Positions 24,998-34,971 of a stretch of DNA of 64,000 nucleotides are shown in pieces (the first letter of the stretch is position 1; each line of letters opens with the position of its first letter). The position numbers and the translations under genes are program-made. The stretch is from Desulfobaccales bacterium (GTDB lineage Bacteria > Desulfobacterota > Desulfobaccia > Desulfobaccales > 0-14-0-80-60-11): positions 1 through 64,000 of the forward strand of contig JBBFLF010000007.1 of assembly GCA_037481655.1 (NCBI GenBank). Direction: 5' to 3'. Under the pieces are notes generated by a model. That model was not told where the DNA came from. It ran no database searches and saw only the letters and a program-made list of their open reading frames with translations.

Positions 24998-26338
24998 TCA
25001 GAAGGTCTTGCCCACCGCCTTGTCGAGGCGGGCCTCCACGATGCGGTAGTTGAGGAGCGCCCGCACGTACTCCAGGTCGGCCCGGGCAAACTGGGTCTGG
25101 GCGTCGGTGACCTCGATGATGTTCCCCACTCCGGCCCGGTAGCGGCCCCAGGCCAGGCGCAGGTTCTCCTCCGCCGCCTCCCGGGCTTTTTTACTGGAGC
25201 GGATGACCTCCCAGGCGGCCTTCAGATCCAGGTAATTCTGCTCCACCTCCTTCATCACCTCCAGGGTAAGGAGGTCGGCGTTGGCCAGGGTGGCCCGAAG
25301 CTGCGCCTTGGCCTGGCTTACCTGGTGCAGGGTGCGGCCCCCTTCAAAGAGGGGGAAGCTCATCCCCACCCCCAGCCACCAGTTGTCGTCCAGGGGATAG
25401 CCGCTTCCCTGCCAGCCGTACGCCGAGGTGGAGGAGAAGGTGGGGAAATAGCCCGCTCGGGCCACCTGTATGGAGGCCTGGTCTCGCTGCTGCTGGGCCC
25501 GGTTGCGCAAGAGCTCCGGCCGCTGGCGCAGGGCCTGGGAGCGCAGGTCCTCGAGGTTGAGGACCTGGTGGGAGACCTCCAGGACGTCCTCCACGTCGGC
25601 ATAAGGCCAGGATTTGAGCCCCAGGGCCTTCATTAAATCCACCCGGGCCACCTCCTCGGCGTTTTTGGCCCGGATGAGCTCGGATTCGGCCTGGTAGAGA
25701 TTGGCCTCGGCCTTGGTGACATCGATCTTGGCCCGCAAGCCCACCTGGTAGAAGCCCTGGGCCTGCTTGAGGAGCTCCCGGTTCTGCCGGACGTTCTGCT
25801 CCTCCACCTTTACCGCCCGGCGGGCGGCCAGATAGTTGAAGTAAGCAGTGCGGGTGTCCAGGACCACCTGCTGGCGGGCGCCGGCGTAGTCCTCCTGGGA
25901 GGCCTTGTAAGAAGCGGTGGCCTCCGCCACCTGGCCCGGGGTCTTCCCGAAGTCATACAGGAGCTGGTTCAATGAAAAGCGGTAAATATAGAAATCCCGG
26001 GGGTTGTTGGTGAGGGACAGTGGCCGGGCGGTGCCCGGGGCGGTGCCCCCCTGAAAGGCGGCGCCGGCGGAGCTCGAGGAAAAGGCGGTGCCGTAATAGA
26101 AATCCCCCCGGAAACTCAGCTGGGGAAAATAGGCCGCCCGGGAGATGCCGATGCCCTCTTTGGCCGCGGCCATGAGCTCCCGGTATTGGGTCACCTGGGG
26201 GTTCTGCTTCAGGGCCGTGTCGATGGCCTCCTTGAGGCTAAGGCGCCGGGCGCCCTCCTGGGTCTGAGCCGACGCCAGGCCCACCAGGCCCAGGGTCAGG
26301 ATGACAGTTATAAAATACACACAACCCAATCTCTTCAT
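24998..26338 (-). CDS. TolC-family outer membrane efflux protein
   Basis: A 446-residue outer membrane channel component. A signal peptide (MKRLGCVYFITVILTLGLVG) is followed by two OEP repeats with long coiled-coil helices: LSLKEAIDTALKQNPQVTQY and YLAARRAVKVEEQNVRQNRE in the first, RPELLRNRAQQQRDQ and the matching helix in the second. It acts with an inner membrane transporter and a periplasmic adaptor in type I secretion or RND efflux; no such partner is in the window. RBS GGAGGAAGGGAGG directly upstream of 26338. Confidence 0.93.
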   Translation of the reverse strand: MKRLGCVYFITVILTLGLVGLASAQTQEGARRLSLKEAIDTALKQNPQVTQYRELMAAAKEGIGISRAAYFPQLSFRGDFYYGTAFSSSSAGAAFQGGTAPGTARPLSLTNNPRDFYIYRFSLNQLLYDFGKTPGQVAEATASYKASQEDYAGARQQVVLDTRTAYFNYLAARRAVKVEEQNVRQNRELLKQAQGFYQVGLRAKIDVTKAEANLYQAESELIRAKNAEEVARVDLMKALGLKSWPYADVEDVLEVSHQVLNLEDLRSQALRQRPELLRNRAQQQRDQASIQVARAGYFPTFSSTSAYGWQGSGYPLDDNWWLGVGMSFPLFEGGRTLHQVSQAKAQLRATLANADLLTLEVMKEVEQNYLDLKAAWEVIRSSKKAREAAEENLRLAWGRYRAGVGNIIEVTDAQTQFARADLEYVRALLNYRIVEARLDKAVGKTF

Positions 26339-26539
26339 GACCCTCCCTTCCTCCGGCGGGCATCTTCGCGCCTCAGAGGCAGGCTGATCTTCAGGTATTC
26401 AAAGGCTACTGGTTAAGGGGCGAACATGACTGCGGTGGCTCCCGTCCTTCCGCACCCTCTCCTCCCACCCCCGCCAGGAGGCACAGCAAAAATTCGGCAG
26501 ATGGGGCCAAATTTCCACCCCCGCCCCCTTGGCAGCCCC

Positions 26540-28000
26540 TCACAGGGGCGGCTTTTGCCGATGAAACTCCGTGGCCTGCTCAAAGGCGTAGGCCGTCTGA
26601 AGCACCACCTCCTCCCCCAGAGGCGGGCCCAGGATCTGCAGGCCGATGGGGAGACCCTCGTGGCTGAAGCCGCAGGGCACCGAGATGGCCGGCAGCCCCG
26701 CCAGGTTCACCGGGATGGTGAAGATGTCCGAGAGATACATGGTGAGGGGGTCGGCCAGCTTCTCCCCCAGGCGAAAGGCCGGAGTGGGGGCCACCGGCCC
26801 GGCCAGGACGTCGCAAGACGCGAAAGCGGCGTCAAAATCCCGCCGGATGAGGGCCCGCACCTGGGAGGCCTTGCGGTAATAGGCCTCATAGTAACCGGCG
26901 GACAGGGCGTAGGTGCCCAACATGATGCGGCGGCGCACCTCCGGCCCGAACCCCTGGGTGCGGGTCTCCAAGTAGGTCTCCAGCAGATTTTTCCCCGCCG
27001 CCCGAAAGCCGTATTTCACCCCGTCATAGCGGGCCAGGTTGGAGGAGGCCTCCGCGGTGGCGATGAGATAGTAGGCGGCCACGGCGTAGGCCGTGTGGGG
27101 CAGGCTCACCTCCAGAAGCCTGGCTCCCAGGCCCTCCAGGGTGCAAAGCGCCCGGGTCACCGCCTCCTTCACCTCCGGGTCCACCCCTTCGCCTAAGTAC
27201 TCCCTGGGGACGCCGATGGTAAGGCCTTTGATCTCCCGTCCCAGAACCGCCGGGTAATCCGGCACCGGCGCCCGCATGGCGGTGGAGTCCCGGGGGTCAT
27301 GGCCAGCGATGGCACCCAGGAGAACCGCCGCATCCCGCACCTCCTTGGTGATGGGGCCGATCTGGTCCAGGGAGGAGGCGTAGGCGATGAGGCCGAAGCG
27401 GGAGACCCGGCCGTAGGTGGGCTTGAGCCCCACCACCCCGCAGTGGGAGGCGGGCTGGCGGATGGAGCCGCCGGTGTCCGAGCCCAGCGAGGCGGTGCAC
27501 AGATCCGCGGCCACCGCCGCAGCGGAGCCGCCGCTGGAGCCCCCGGGGGTGCGCTCCCGCTGCCAGGGGTTGTGGGTGGGGCCGAAGGCCGAAGTCTCGG
27601 TGGAGGAGCCCATGGCGAACTCATCCAGGTTCACCTTGCCCAGAAAGACCGCCCCTGCCTCCCGAAGCCTTGCCACCACGGTGGCGTCATAAGGCGGCAC
27701 GAAATTGGCCAGCATCCTGGAGGCGCAGGTGGTGCGCAGGCCCCGGGTGGCCAGGATGTCCTTCAGGGCCACCGGGATGCCGGTGAGGGGGCCTGCTTCC
27801 CCCCTGGCCAGCCTGTCCTGGGCGGCCTTGGCCTGCTCCCGGGCGCCATCGGCGTCCACCGTCAGATAGGCCCGGATGCCAGCGTCCACCTTGTCGATGC
27901 GGGCCAGGAAGGCCTCGGTCACCTCCGGAGCGGAGACCTCACCGGCCTGAAGCCACCGGCTGAGGTCAGTCAGGCTGAGGCGGCATAGTTCGTCAGTCAT
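26540..28000 (-). CDS. gatA: Asp-tRNA(Asn)/Glu-tRNA(Gln) amidotransferase subunit A
   Basis: Amidase subunit that releases ammonia from glutamine for transamidation of mischarged tRNA. 486 residues with the Ser-cisSer-Lys triad: Lys in [14 protein letters not shown], and the Gly/Ser-rich core [21 protein letters not shown] followed by [22 protein letters not shown] at 28000 is preferred over a TTG at 28009. gatC lies 90 nt upstream; gatB is not in the window. Confidence 0.97.
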   Translation of the reverse strand: MTDELCRLSLTDLSRWLQAGEVSAPEVTEAFLARIDKVDAGIRAYLTVDADGAREQAKAAQDRLARGEAGPLTGIPVALKDILATRGLRTTCASRMLANFVPPYDATVVARLREAGAVFLGKVNLDEFAMGSSTETSAFGPTHNPWQRERTPGGSSGGSAAAVAADLCTASLGSDTGGSIRQPASHCGVVGLKPTYGRVSRFGLIAYASSLDQIGPITKEVRDAAVLLGAIAGHDPRDSTAMRAPVPDYPAVLGREIKGLTIGVPREYLGEGVDPEVKEAVTRALCTLEGLGARLLEVSLPHTAYAVAAYYLIATAEASSNLARYDGVKYGFRAAGKNLLETYLETRTQGFGPEVRRRIMLGTYALSAGYYEAYYRKASQVRALIRRDFDAAFASCDVLAGPVAPTPAFRLGEKLADPLTMYLSDIFTIPVNLAGLPAISVPCGFSHEGLPIGLQILGPPLGEEVVLQTAYAFEQATEFHRQKPPL

Positions 28001-28090
28001 GGCAGCCAAAGCAGTTCTTTTCCCCTAACATTCGCTTGCCGGTCTCGGAAAGGAAGTCCGGCGGTCTTTACCTCTGCCGCCCCTTAGCGC

Positions 28091-28375
28091 TCAGATCACC
28101 CGGGGCACCATAAAGGCGCCCTCCTCCTTGGCCGGGGCGTTGGCCAAAGCCTCCTCCCGGGGCAGGCTCTCGGTCACCACATCCTCCCGAAAGGCCTCGG
28201 GCTCAGGGAGGACATGGGTCATGGGCGCTACGCCGGTGGTGTCCACCTGGGCCAGCTGGTTCACATAGGCGAGAATGTCGCCCAGCTGCCGGGTGAAGAG
28301 CTCCACTTCCTCCGGCGCCAGGGTCAGTCGGGCCAAAGAGGCCACGTGCAGCACTTCGTCTTGGGTGATGGCCAT
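28091..28375 (-). CDS. gatC: Asp-tRNA(Asn)/Glu-tRNA(Gln) amidotransferase subunit C
   Basis: A 94-residue belt-like subunit that stabilises GatAB. It starts MAITQDEVLHVASLARLTL and shows FTRQLGDILAYVNQLAQVDT, VAPMTHVLP and REDVVTESLPREEALANAP. It heads gatC-gatA on the minus strand with a candidate promoter at 28462-28490. Confidence 0.96.
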   Translation of the reverse strand: MAITQDEVLHVASLARLTLAPEEVELFTRQLGDILAYVNQLAQVDTTGVAPMTHVLPEPEAFREDVVTESLPREEALANAPAKEEGAFMVPRVI

Positions 28376-28833
28376 TTTATCACCTGTGGGCGAGGCATAT
28401 CCCCGCCAGGCCGCGGGCAGAACTCCGAAGCCTGGCGGTCAAACCTGCCATATAAATTGCCATATATGGAGAGAAAAACAGGAGTTTCAAACTGTTGAAA
28501 AAATCAACATTTTCTGGGCCCAACGGACGTGGCAAAGGTCCGCTCCTGCCTCCTCTCACGCCCTCTCCTTAAGCCTTATCGGGGATGGAGATGAGATCCT
28601 GGGAGGGGGGCCAGGATCCCCCGCCCCTTCCCTCAATTTGGCCGCCGTTTCATTATATACCCCGGGGTGGGCCAGGGGACAAAGGAAATCGGGCAGGAGG
28701 TCTCGAAGGAAAATCATCCGCCCCCCTTGTCGGCCTTGCAGTGCCTCCCGGCTTATGATACCAACTTATAGCAGGGGGTGGCGATTTTCCTTGCAGCCCG
28801 CCTGAAGCGCTCATCACTGCCGGTGCCCTATAG
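28376..28833. other. Divergent intergenic region between gatC and transketolase genes
   Basis: About 458 nt with no convincing gene. It contains the gatC promoter candidate, two copies of GCCATATA about 14 nt apart (28448-28467), and a perfect 8-bp hairpin (GATCCTGG 28595-28602 with CCAGGATC 28611-28618). No clear sigma-70 promoter for the rightward transketolase genes was found. Confidence 0.5.
28462..28490 (-). promoter_or_regulatory. Candidate gatC-gatA promoter
   Basis: TTGAAA (28490-28485) lies 17 nt before ATATAT (28467-28462) on the minus strand, in a locally AT-rich stretch. The -10 sits in a CCATATATGG palindrome that might also be an operator. Confidence 0.45.
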
Positions 28834-29652
28834 ATGGATGTGATTACCGACCCGGAGCGACTGCGGGAGCTCGCCCGCCAGGTGCGCCGGGACATTGTGG
28901 AGATGATCTACCGGGCCGGCTCCGGCCATGTGGGGGGGTCGCTGTCCGCCGCGGATCTTCTGGTGACCCTGTTTTTCGCCCGCCTCCGCCACGGCAACGG
29001 CCGGGAGCCCCGGGATTACTTTGTCCTCTCCAAGGGCCACGCTGCGCCGGCCCTGTATGCGGTCCTGGCCCGGCTGGGGCATTTTCCGCCGGAGGAGCTG
29101 CTTCGCCTCCGCCGCTTCGGCAGCCCCTTGCAGGGCCACCCCGACTCCGGCTGGCTTTCCGGGGTGGAGGTGCCCACCGGCTCCCTGGGACAGGGCCTGT
29201 CGGTGGCCAACGGCCTGGCCCTGGCCGCCCGCCTCAACGGCACCGGCCAGCGGGTCTATGTGCTTTTGGGGGACGGCGAGGTGCAGGAGGGCCAGATCTG
29301 GGAGGCCGCCATGACCGCGGCCCACTACCGCCTGGGGCATCTCACCGCCATGCTGGACCGCAACCGCCTGCAGATCGACGGCCGCACCCGGGAGGTCATG
29401 CGCCTGGAGCCCCTGGCGGACAAATGGCGGGCCTTCGGCTGGCAGGTGATCGAGGTGGACGGCCACGACCCCGCCGCCATCCTGGCGGGCCTCACGGAAC
29501 TGGAAAAAGACGCACACACGCCTGGCATCCTCATCGCTCACACCGTCAAGGGCAAAGGCGTCTCCATTTTTGAGGATCAGGTAAAGTTTCACGGGGTGGC
29601 CCCCACCACCGAGGAGTACGAACAGGCGATAAAGGAGCTTTCGGCCCCCTGA
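28834..29652 (+). CDS. Transketolase, N-terminal subunit (split form)
   Basis: ThDP-binding half of a two-subunit transketolase. 272 residues with GSGHVGGSLSAADLLVTLFF, FVLSKGHAAPALYA, the GSLGQGLSVANGLALAAR loop and the ThDP/Mg motif LLGDGEVQEGQIWEA, followed by LTAMLDRNRLQ. The paired C-terminal subunit starts at its stop codon (TGATG). The role is interconversion of pentose phosphates with triose and hexose phosphates; relatives using other substrates exist. Confidence 0.94.
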   Translation: MDVITDPERLRELARQVRRDIVEMIYRAGSGHVGGSLSAADLLVTLFFARLRHGNGREPRDYFVLSKGHAAPALYAVLARLGHFPPEELLRLRRFGSPLQGHPDSGWLSGVEVPTGSLGQGLSVANGLALAARLNGTGQRVYVLLGDGEVQEGQIWEAAMTAAHYRLGHLTAMLDRNRLQIDGRTREVMRLEPLADKWRAFGWQVIEVDGHDPAAILAGLTELEKDAHTPGILIAHTVKGKGVSIFEDQVKFHGVAPTTEEYEQAIKELSAP

Positions 29653-30644
29653 TGGCTGGCAAGGTGGACAGCGGCGCCCAGAGTGCCGGGGTGCCCCAGG
29701 AAAGCACCCGGGTGGAATACGGCAAGGCCCTGGCGGAGCTGGGCGGAGAGAACCCGGACATCGTGGTCTTGGACGCCGATCTCTCCGGCTCCACCCAGAC
29801 CAGCCGCTTTGCCAAGCTCTACCCGGAGCGCTTCTTCAATGTGGGCATCGCCGAGCAGGACCTCATGGGCACCGCCGCCGGCCTGGCCGTGGGGGGCAAG
29901 ATCCCCTTTGCCAGCACCTTCGCCATCTTCGCCGCCGGCCGGGCCTGGGAGCAGATCCGCCAGACCATCGCCTACGGCCATCTGAACGTCAAGATCGTGG
30001 CCAGCCACGGGGGGCTCACGGTGGGCGAGGACGGCGGCTCCCACCAGGCCCTGGAGGACCTGGCCCTCATGCGGGTGCTTCCCAACATGGTGGTGCTGGT
30101 GCCGGCGGACGGCCCGGAGACCCGGGCCATGGTGCGCTGGGCCGCCGCTTATGACGGCCCGGTGTATATCCGCACCTCCCGGCTGCCCTTCCCGGTGCTC
30201 CACTCCCCGGAGCACCAGTTTCGCCTGGGGCAGGGCACAATCTTAAGGGAGGGCACGGAGGTCACCCTGGCAGGCATCGGGCTCATGGTGCACCACTGTC
30301 TGAAGGCGGCCCGGCACCTGGAGGCGGAGGGCATCTCCGCCCGGGTCCTCAACCTCTCCTGCCTCAAGCCCCTGGACTGGGAGCTGGTGGTGGACTCGGC
30401 CCGGCGCACCGGCGCCCTGGTCACCGTGGAGGAACATTTGGTCACCGGCGGCCTGGGGAGCGCGGTGAGTGAAGTGCTGACGGACATGTACCCGGCCCCC
30501 TTGGAGCGCCTGGGGGTGAAGGACATCTTCGGCCAGTCCGGGAAGCCCGAGGAGCTGCTCAAGCATTACGGCCTTACGCCCGAAGACATTGTCAAGGCGG
30601 CGAAGCGGGCCATGCGGCGCAAACAGGGTCGTCCCGCATCTTAG
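29652..30644 (+). CDS. Transketolase, C-terminal subunit (split form)
   Basis: Pyrimidine-binding and C-terminal half of transketolase. 330 residues: RVEYGKALAELGGENPDIVV, DLSGSTQTSRF, FNVGIAEQDLMGTAAGLAVG with the proton-relay Glu, then the ASHGGLTVGEDGGSHQALED region and the regulatory transketolase C-domain (TVEEHLVTGGLGSAVSE). The overlap with the N-terminal subunit suggests balanced synthesis. About 230 nt without features follow before the S41 pair. Confidence 0.94.
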   Translation: MAGKVDSGAQSAGVPQESTRVEYGKALAELGGENPDIVVLDADLSGSTQTSRFAKLYPERFFNVGIAEQDLMGTAAGLAVGGKIPFASTFAIFAAGRAWEQIRQTIAYGHLNVKIVASHGGLTVGEDGGSHQALEDLALMRVLPNMVVLVPADGPETRAMVRWAAAYDGPVYIRTSRLPFPVLHSPEHQFRLGQGTILREGTEVTLAGIGLMVHHCLKAARHLEAEGISARVLNLSCLKPLDWELVVDSARRTGALVTVEEHLVTGGLGSAVSEVLTDMYPAPLERLGVKDIFGQSGKPEELLKHYGLTPEDIVKAAKRAMRRKQGRPAS

Positions 30645-30875
30645 CTACACCAGAAGCCGCACGGGAGACCCCGTCGCCGGGCGGGAGAGGCGGGCATCGG
30701 GGCTGACACCGGGTAGTAGAAGTGAGGACAATACCCAGGGAGAGACAGAAGGTGCAGACTCCCTGGAATCTGAGTGGTTATCAGGTAAACACCCGCCGGG
30801 GTCCGGCTGTGGCCGGGTGCCGGCCGCGGGTCCAAACGGCCCGCCACCACTACCTTTCATGAGGCAGGCGCATCC

Positions 30876-32105
30876 GTGAAACCTGCAGGTCTGGCCGGCT
30901 TTTGCCGTCGCCGTCTCCTTCCCCTGGTCCTATTGGCGGGGCTTTGCCTGGCCCTGCCCGCCGCCGGCCCGCCGCCGGCCCCAGCCACCTCTGGCCAGGA
31001 CAGCTACGAGGCCCTGAGGCTGGCCTCGGAAGCCTTCTACGAAATCGGGCAGAAATATGTGCAGCCCAAGGATGAGGGCGAGCTCATGCAGGGGGCGCTC
31101 CGGGGCATGATGAACGCCCTGGACCCCGACTCCTCCTATCTCACCCCGGAGGAGTACCGGGAATTCCAGCGGGGCGGGCGCGGCGCTCCGGCGGAGGCGG
31201 GCTTGGAGCTCATCTACAAGGACCACCTGCTCACTGCGGTGTCGGTCCTGGACCATGGCCCCGCGGCCCGGGCGGGCCTCAAGTCCGGCGATCTCATCCT
31301 GAAGATCAACGGCCAGCTGGTGCGCAACCTCACCACCCAGGAGGGCATGCGCCGCTTCCAGGGCCCCCCCGGCACCGTCATTCGGGTCCAGGTGGTGCGC
31401 AACGGCCTGCCTAAACCCCTGGACCTGAGCATCACCCTGGAGCCCCTGTCGCCGCCCAAGCTCACCAGCCAGGTGCTCAAGGGGGACTATGCGTATGTGC
31501 GGATCCCCTATTTCCAGGATGACACTCCCGCCGTTCTGGCCGGGGTCCTTAGGGACCTGAAGCGGCAGCACCCGGGCCTCAAGGGCCTCATCCTCGACCT
31601 GCGCAACAATGCCCGGGGGTCCCTGGAGCAGGCGGTGCGCACTGCTTCCCTCCTGGTGGGCAACCGGGAGGTGGTCTCCACCCGGGGCCGCAAGGGCGGC
31701 GAGTCCCAGGTCTATCGGGGCAAGGAGCAGGACTTGGTCTTTAAGACCCTGCCGCCCACTGTGGTGCTGGTGGATCAAGGCACCGCCCGGGGAGCGGAGA
31801 TTGTCAGCGGCGCCCTGCAGGATCATGGGCTGGCCACCCTCCTGGGGGACAAGACCTTCGGGCTGTGCGGCATTACCAAGGCCTTCCCCCTCAAAGACGG
31901 CGCCGCGGTAATCATGACGGTGGCCGCCGCCTACACTCCCAAAGGCCGCAAGATCACCGGCAACGGCCTGGTCCCGGACGTGGAGGGGAAAAAGCCCGCC
32001 CCCGGGGAACCGGCCCCGGCGCCGCCGACGCTGGAGCAGGATCCCTGGGTCATGCAGGCGCTGGACTATCTGAAACGGGGCGCCGCCCCGGCGAAACGCT
32101 CGTAA
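30876..32105 (+). CDS. S41 carboxy-terminal protease homologue lacking catalytic Ser and Lys
   Basis: A 409-residue CtpA-like protein: hydrophobic N-terminus (LLPLVLLAGLCLALPAA), LDPDSSYLTPEEYREF, a PDZ domain (about 100-185) and the S41 core with LILDLRNNARGSLEQAVR. The catalytic signature is broken. Where active enzymes have GSASASE the sequence is GTARGAE, putting Arg305 at the serine position, and 25 residues on, FGKG becomes FGLC with Leu330 at the lysine position. It is otherwise intact and in frame, so it is probably a pseudoenzyme rather than a decayed gene. The active paralogue follows 33 nt later. Confidence 0.9.
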   Translation: MKPAGLAGFCRRRLLPLVLLAGLCLALPAAGPPPAPATSGQDSYEALRLASEAFYEIGQKYVQPKDEGELMQGALRGMMNALDPDSSYLTPEEYREFQRGGRGAPAEAGLELIYKDHLLTAVSVLDHGPAARAGLKSGDLILKINGQLVRNLTTQEGMRRFQGPPGTVIRVQVVRNGLPKPLDLSITLEPLSPPKLTSQVLKGDYAYVRIPYFQDDTPAVLAGVLRDLKRQHPGLKGLILDLRNNARGSLEQAVRTASLLVGNREVVSTRGRKGGESQVYRGKEQDLVFKTLPPTVVLVDQGTARGAEIVSGALQDHGLATLLGDKTFGLCGITKAFPLKDGAAVIMTVAAAYTPKGRKITGNGLVPDVEGKKPAPGEPAPAPPTLEQDPWVMQALDYLKRGAAPAKRS

Positions 32106-32138
32106 GGAGTCTCCCCCGCCGCGCTCCGGCCGGGGAAA

Positions 32139-33527
32139 GTGCCCAACCTCAGGCGTGAGGATGTGAAGAACATGTTGGCATCTTATGCCCTCCGTTCGCT
32201 GACCCTGCTGCTCGGCCTCCTGGGCATGGTGGCCGGCGCCCATTGGGTGGCGGGAGAGCCCTTGCAGCCCCCGGCCCGGGAGACCCTGCGCCTGCGCCTG
32301 GGCGGCCCCGCCCCCGCCCCGCCGCCCCTGGCGGATGCCCACCTGCAGAACTTCTCCCAGGTGCTGCACCTCATCGAACAGCACTACGTGGAGCCCAAGC
32401 CCGCCAAAGAGATCATCCACGGCGCCATTCAGGGCGCGGTGAGCACCCTGGATCCCCACTCCTCCTTCATGACCCCGGAGGAGTTCCGGGAACTGCAGAT
32501 CGAGACCAAGGGGAAGTTCAGCGGCATCGGCATCGAGATCACCATGAAGGACCGCATCCTCACGGTGGTCTCCCCCATTGAGGGCACTCCGGCCTTCCGG
32601 GCGGGCCTGCGGGCCGGAGACCAGATCGTCAAGATCGACGGCAAGCCCACCCGCAACCTGAGCCTCACGGAAGCGGTGAAGATGATCCGGGGCCCCAAGG
32701 GCTCCAAGGTGACTCTGACCATCAACCGCCCGGGTTTCCCGGCCCCCAAGGACTTCACCATCGTTAGGGAGATCATCCCCATCCGCAGCGTCAAGGCCCG
32801 CATCGTGGAGGGCGGCCTGGGCTACATCCGGGTGGCCAACTTCCAGGACCAGACCGATCAGGATGTCCGGGGCTACCTCACTAAGATGCAGCAGAAGGCC
32901 GGCCCCTTGAAAGGGCTTATCCTGGACCTGAGAAACGACCCCGGGGGCTTGCTGGAGCAGGCGGTGCAGGTAGCGGATGAATTTTTAAGCTCCGGCCTCA
33001 TCGTCTATACCCAGGGCCGCACGCCGCAGCAGAACATGCGCTTCTACGCCCGCCCCGGCCAGCCCGGGGAGGACCGCTCCCTGCCCATGGTGGTGCTCAT
33101 CAATGAAGGCAGCGCCTCGGCCTCGGAGATTGTGGCCGGCGCCCTCAAGGACCAGAAGCGGGCCGTGGTGGCCGGCGCCAAGAGCTTCGGCAAGGGCTCG
33201 GTGCAGACCATCATCCCCCTGGAGGACGGCTCGGCCCTGCGCCTGACCACGGCGCTGTACTACACCCCCAGCGGCCGCACCATCCAGGATAAAGGCATCG
33301 AGCCGGATATCCTCCTCAAGGAGCCGGAGCCCACGGACGCCAAGGCCCTGCAGGCCCTGAGGGAGGAGGCCATGGAGCGCCACATGCGGGGCGAAGGGAT
33401 CACCGACAAGCCCTGGAACCAGCCCCTCACCGCCGCGGATCTGGAGCAGGACCAGGTGCTGAAGCGGGCGGTGGAGATCCTGAGGAACTGGCCCCCCAAA
33501 ATCGTGGCCCAGCAATCGGCCTCCTGA
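32139..33527 (+). CDS. ctpA: S41 carboxy-terminal processing protease
   Basis: A 462-residue periplasmic or membrane-attached serine protease trimming C-termini of exported proteins. An N-terminal hydrophobic anchor (SLTLLLGLLGMVAGAHW) is followed by LDPHSSFMTPEEFRELQ, a PDZ domain with GIGIEITMKDRILTVVSPI, and the S41 core LILDLRNDPGGLLEQAVQ. Catalytic Ser327 is in GSASASE and Lys352 in SFGKGSVQ. The start is GTG at 32139; ATG at 32172 is an alternative. It pairs with the dead paralogue just upstream. Confidence 0.94.
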   Translation: MPNLRREDVKNMLASYALRSLTLLLGLLGMVAGAHWVAGEPLQPPARETLRLRLGGPAPAPPPLADAHLQNFSQVLHLIEQHYVEPKPAKEIIHGAIQGAVSTLDPHSSFMTPEEFRELQIETKGKFSGIGIEITMKDRILTVVSPIEGTPAFRAGLRAGDQIVKIDGKPTRNLSLTEAVKMIRGPKGSKVTLTINRPGFPAPKDFTIVREIIPIRSVKARIVEGGLGYIRVANFQDQTDQDVRGYLTKMQQKAGPLKGLILDLRNDPGGLLEQAVQVADEFLSSGLIVYTQGRTPQQNMRFYARPGQPGEDRSLPMVVLINEGSASASEIVAGALKDQKRAVVAGAKSFGKGSVQTIIPLEDGSALRLTTALYYTPSGRTIQDKGIEPDILLKEPEPTDAKALQALREEAMERHMRGEGITDKPWNQPLTAADLEQDQVLKRAVEILRNWPPKIVAQQSAS

Positions 33528-33633
33528 TCACGTGAGCCTCGTGACTGCGGCCGTGAGGCGCGTCCTTCCCCGCCGGGCCGGCCCTGGCCGGGAAGGCAGC
33601 CGCCGGCCGCAGTTGTTTTTGTGTTCCGGTGAT

Positions 33634-34965
33634 ATGACCCTGACGGCCTCTTCCGCTCCCGGCCTGCCCCTGGTGGCCATTGTTGGCCGGGCCAACGTGG
33701 GCAAATCCACCCTCTTCAATCGCCTGACCCAGTCCAGCCGCGCCCTGGTGGCGGACACCCCGGGGGTCACCCGGGACCGCCTGGTGGCTAAGGTGCAGTG
33801 GGGGGAGCGGGAATTTCTTTTGGTGGACACCGGCGGGCTCACCGGCGCCGAGGACGAGCTGGAGCCCCTCATCCGCCGCCAGGCCGAGGCCGCGGTGGCC
33901 GCCGCGGATGTCATCCTCCTGGTGATGGACGGCAAGACCGGGCCGCTGCCCGCCGATGCCGAAGTGGCGGCTTATCTTAGGGCCACCGGCAAGCCGGTGC
34001 TGTTGGTCATCAACAAGATGGACCACCCCGGCCGGGACGAGGTCCTGCCGGAGTTCTACCGCTTCGGCTACGACCCCTTATATCCCATCTCCGCCGAACG
34101 CCGCTTAGGTTTGGAGCGGCTGCTGGAGGACTTGGTGGGCCTCCTGCCGCCGGTGGCCGCGGCCCCGGAAGAATCGGAGGCCGTGCGGGTGGCGGTGGTG
34201 GGGCGGCCCAATGTGGGCAAAAGCTCCCTCATCAACCGCCTCCTGGGGGAGGAGCGCCTCATCGTCAGCGAGCGGCCGGGCACCACCCGGGACAGCATCG
34301 ACACCCCGGTGACGGTGGGCGGCCGGGAGTATGTTCTCATCGACACGGCCGGGCTTAGGCGCCCCAGTCTCAGGGAGCCGGGCCTGGAGCGCATCATGGC
34401 CCTAAAGGCGGTCAGAGCTCTCGAGCGGGCCCAGGTGGCGGTGCTTCTCATCGACGCCGCCGAAGGGGTCACCGCCCAGGACCTGCGCATCGCCCGCCTC
34501 ATTGATGAGGCGGCCAAGGGGTGCCTGGTGGGCCTCAACAAATGGGACCTGGTTCCCAAAGAGGCCCAGAAAGATGTGCTGGCCCAGGCCAAGACCGCCC
34601 TGAACTTTCTCCCTTACGCCCCCTTCCTCACCCTCTCGGCCCTGACCGGCCTGAATGTTAGGCGCATCTTCCCTTGGATCGACCGCATCCACGCCCAGAT
34701 GGGTCTTAGGGTGGGGACCGGGGAGCTGAACCGGGTGCTCCAGGAGATCACCGGCCGCACCAAACCGCCGCTTTTCCAGTTCCGCCCGGTGAAATTCTAC
34801 TACCTCACCCAGCCGGAGACCCACCCCCCCACTTTCGTGGCCTTCGTCAACCACCCGGAGGGGGTTACCGAGGCCTACCGCCGCTACCTGGTGCGGCAAC
34901 TGCGGGAGCGCCTGGGGCTCACTTACACACCGCTCCGCCTGTTTCTGAAAAAGCGCCGCCGGTGA
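33634..34965 (+). CDS. der: GTPase Der (EngA), 50S assembly factor
   Basis: A 443-residue double-GTPase essential for 50S maturation. First G domain: VGRANVGKST, DTGG, NKMD. Second: VGRPNVGKSS, DTAGLRRPS, LNKWDLV. A KH-like domain closes the protein (QEITGRTKPPLFQFRPVKFYY; LGLTYTPLRLFLKKRRR). ATG at 33634 begins just before the first G domain; the in-frame extension to 33532 has no family support. A possible GGTGAT precedes the chosen ATG. Confidence 0.96.
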   Translation: MTLTASSAPGLPLVAIVGRANVGKSTLFNRLTQSSRALVADTPGVTRDRLVAKVQWGEREFLLVDTGGLTGAEDELEPLIRRQAEAAVAAADVILLVMDGKTGPLPADAEVAAYLRATGKPVLLVINKMDHPGRDEVLPEFYRFGYDPLYPISAERRLGLERLLEDLVGLLPPVAAAPEESEAVRVAVVGRPNVGKSSLINRLLGEERLIVSERPGTTRDSIDTPVTVGGREYVLIDTAGLRRPSLREPGLERIMALKAVRALERAQVAVLLIDAAEGVTAQDLRIARLIDEAAKGCLVGLNKWDLVPKEAQKDVLAQAKTALNFLPYAPFLTLSALTGLNVRRIFPWIDRIHAQMGLRVGTGELNRVLQEITGRTKPPLFQFRPVKFYYLTQPETHPPTFVAFVNHPEGVTEAYRRYLVRQLRERLGLTYTPLRLFLKKRRR

Positions 34966-34971
34966 ATTTCT

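Noticed and set aside
32139-32171. Treating the first S41 gene as a pseudogene by frameshift
   Set aside because: The ORF is complete with PDZ and S41 core and good coding composition; only the catalytic residues differ.
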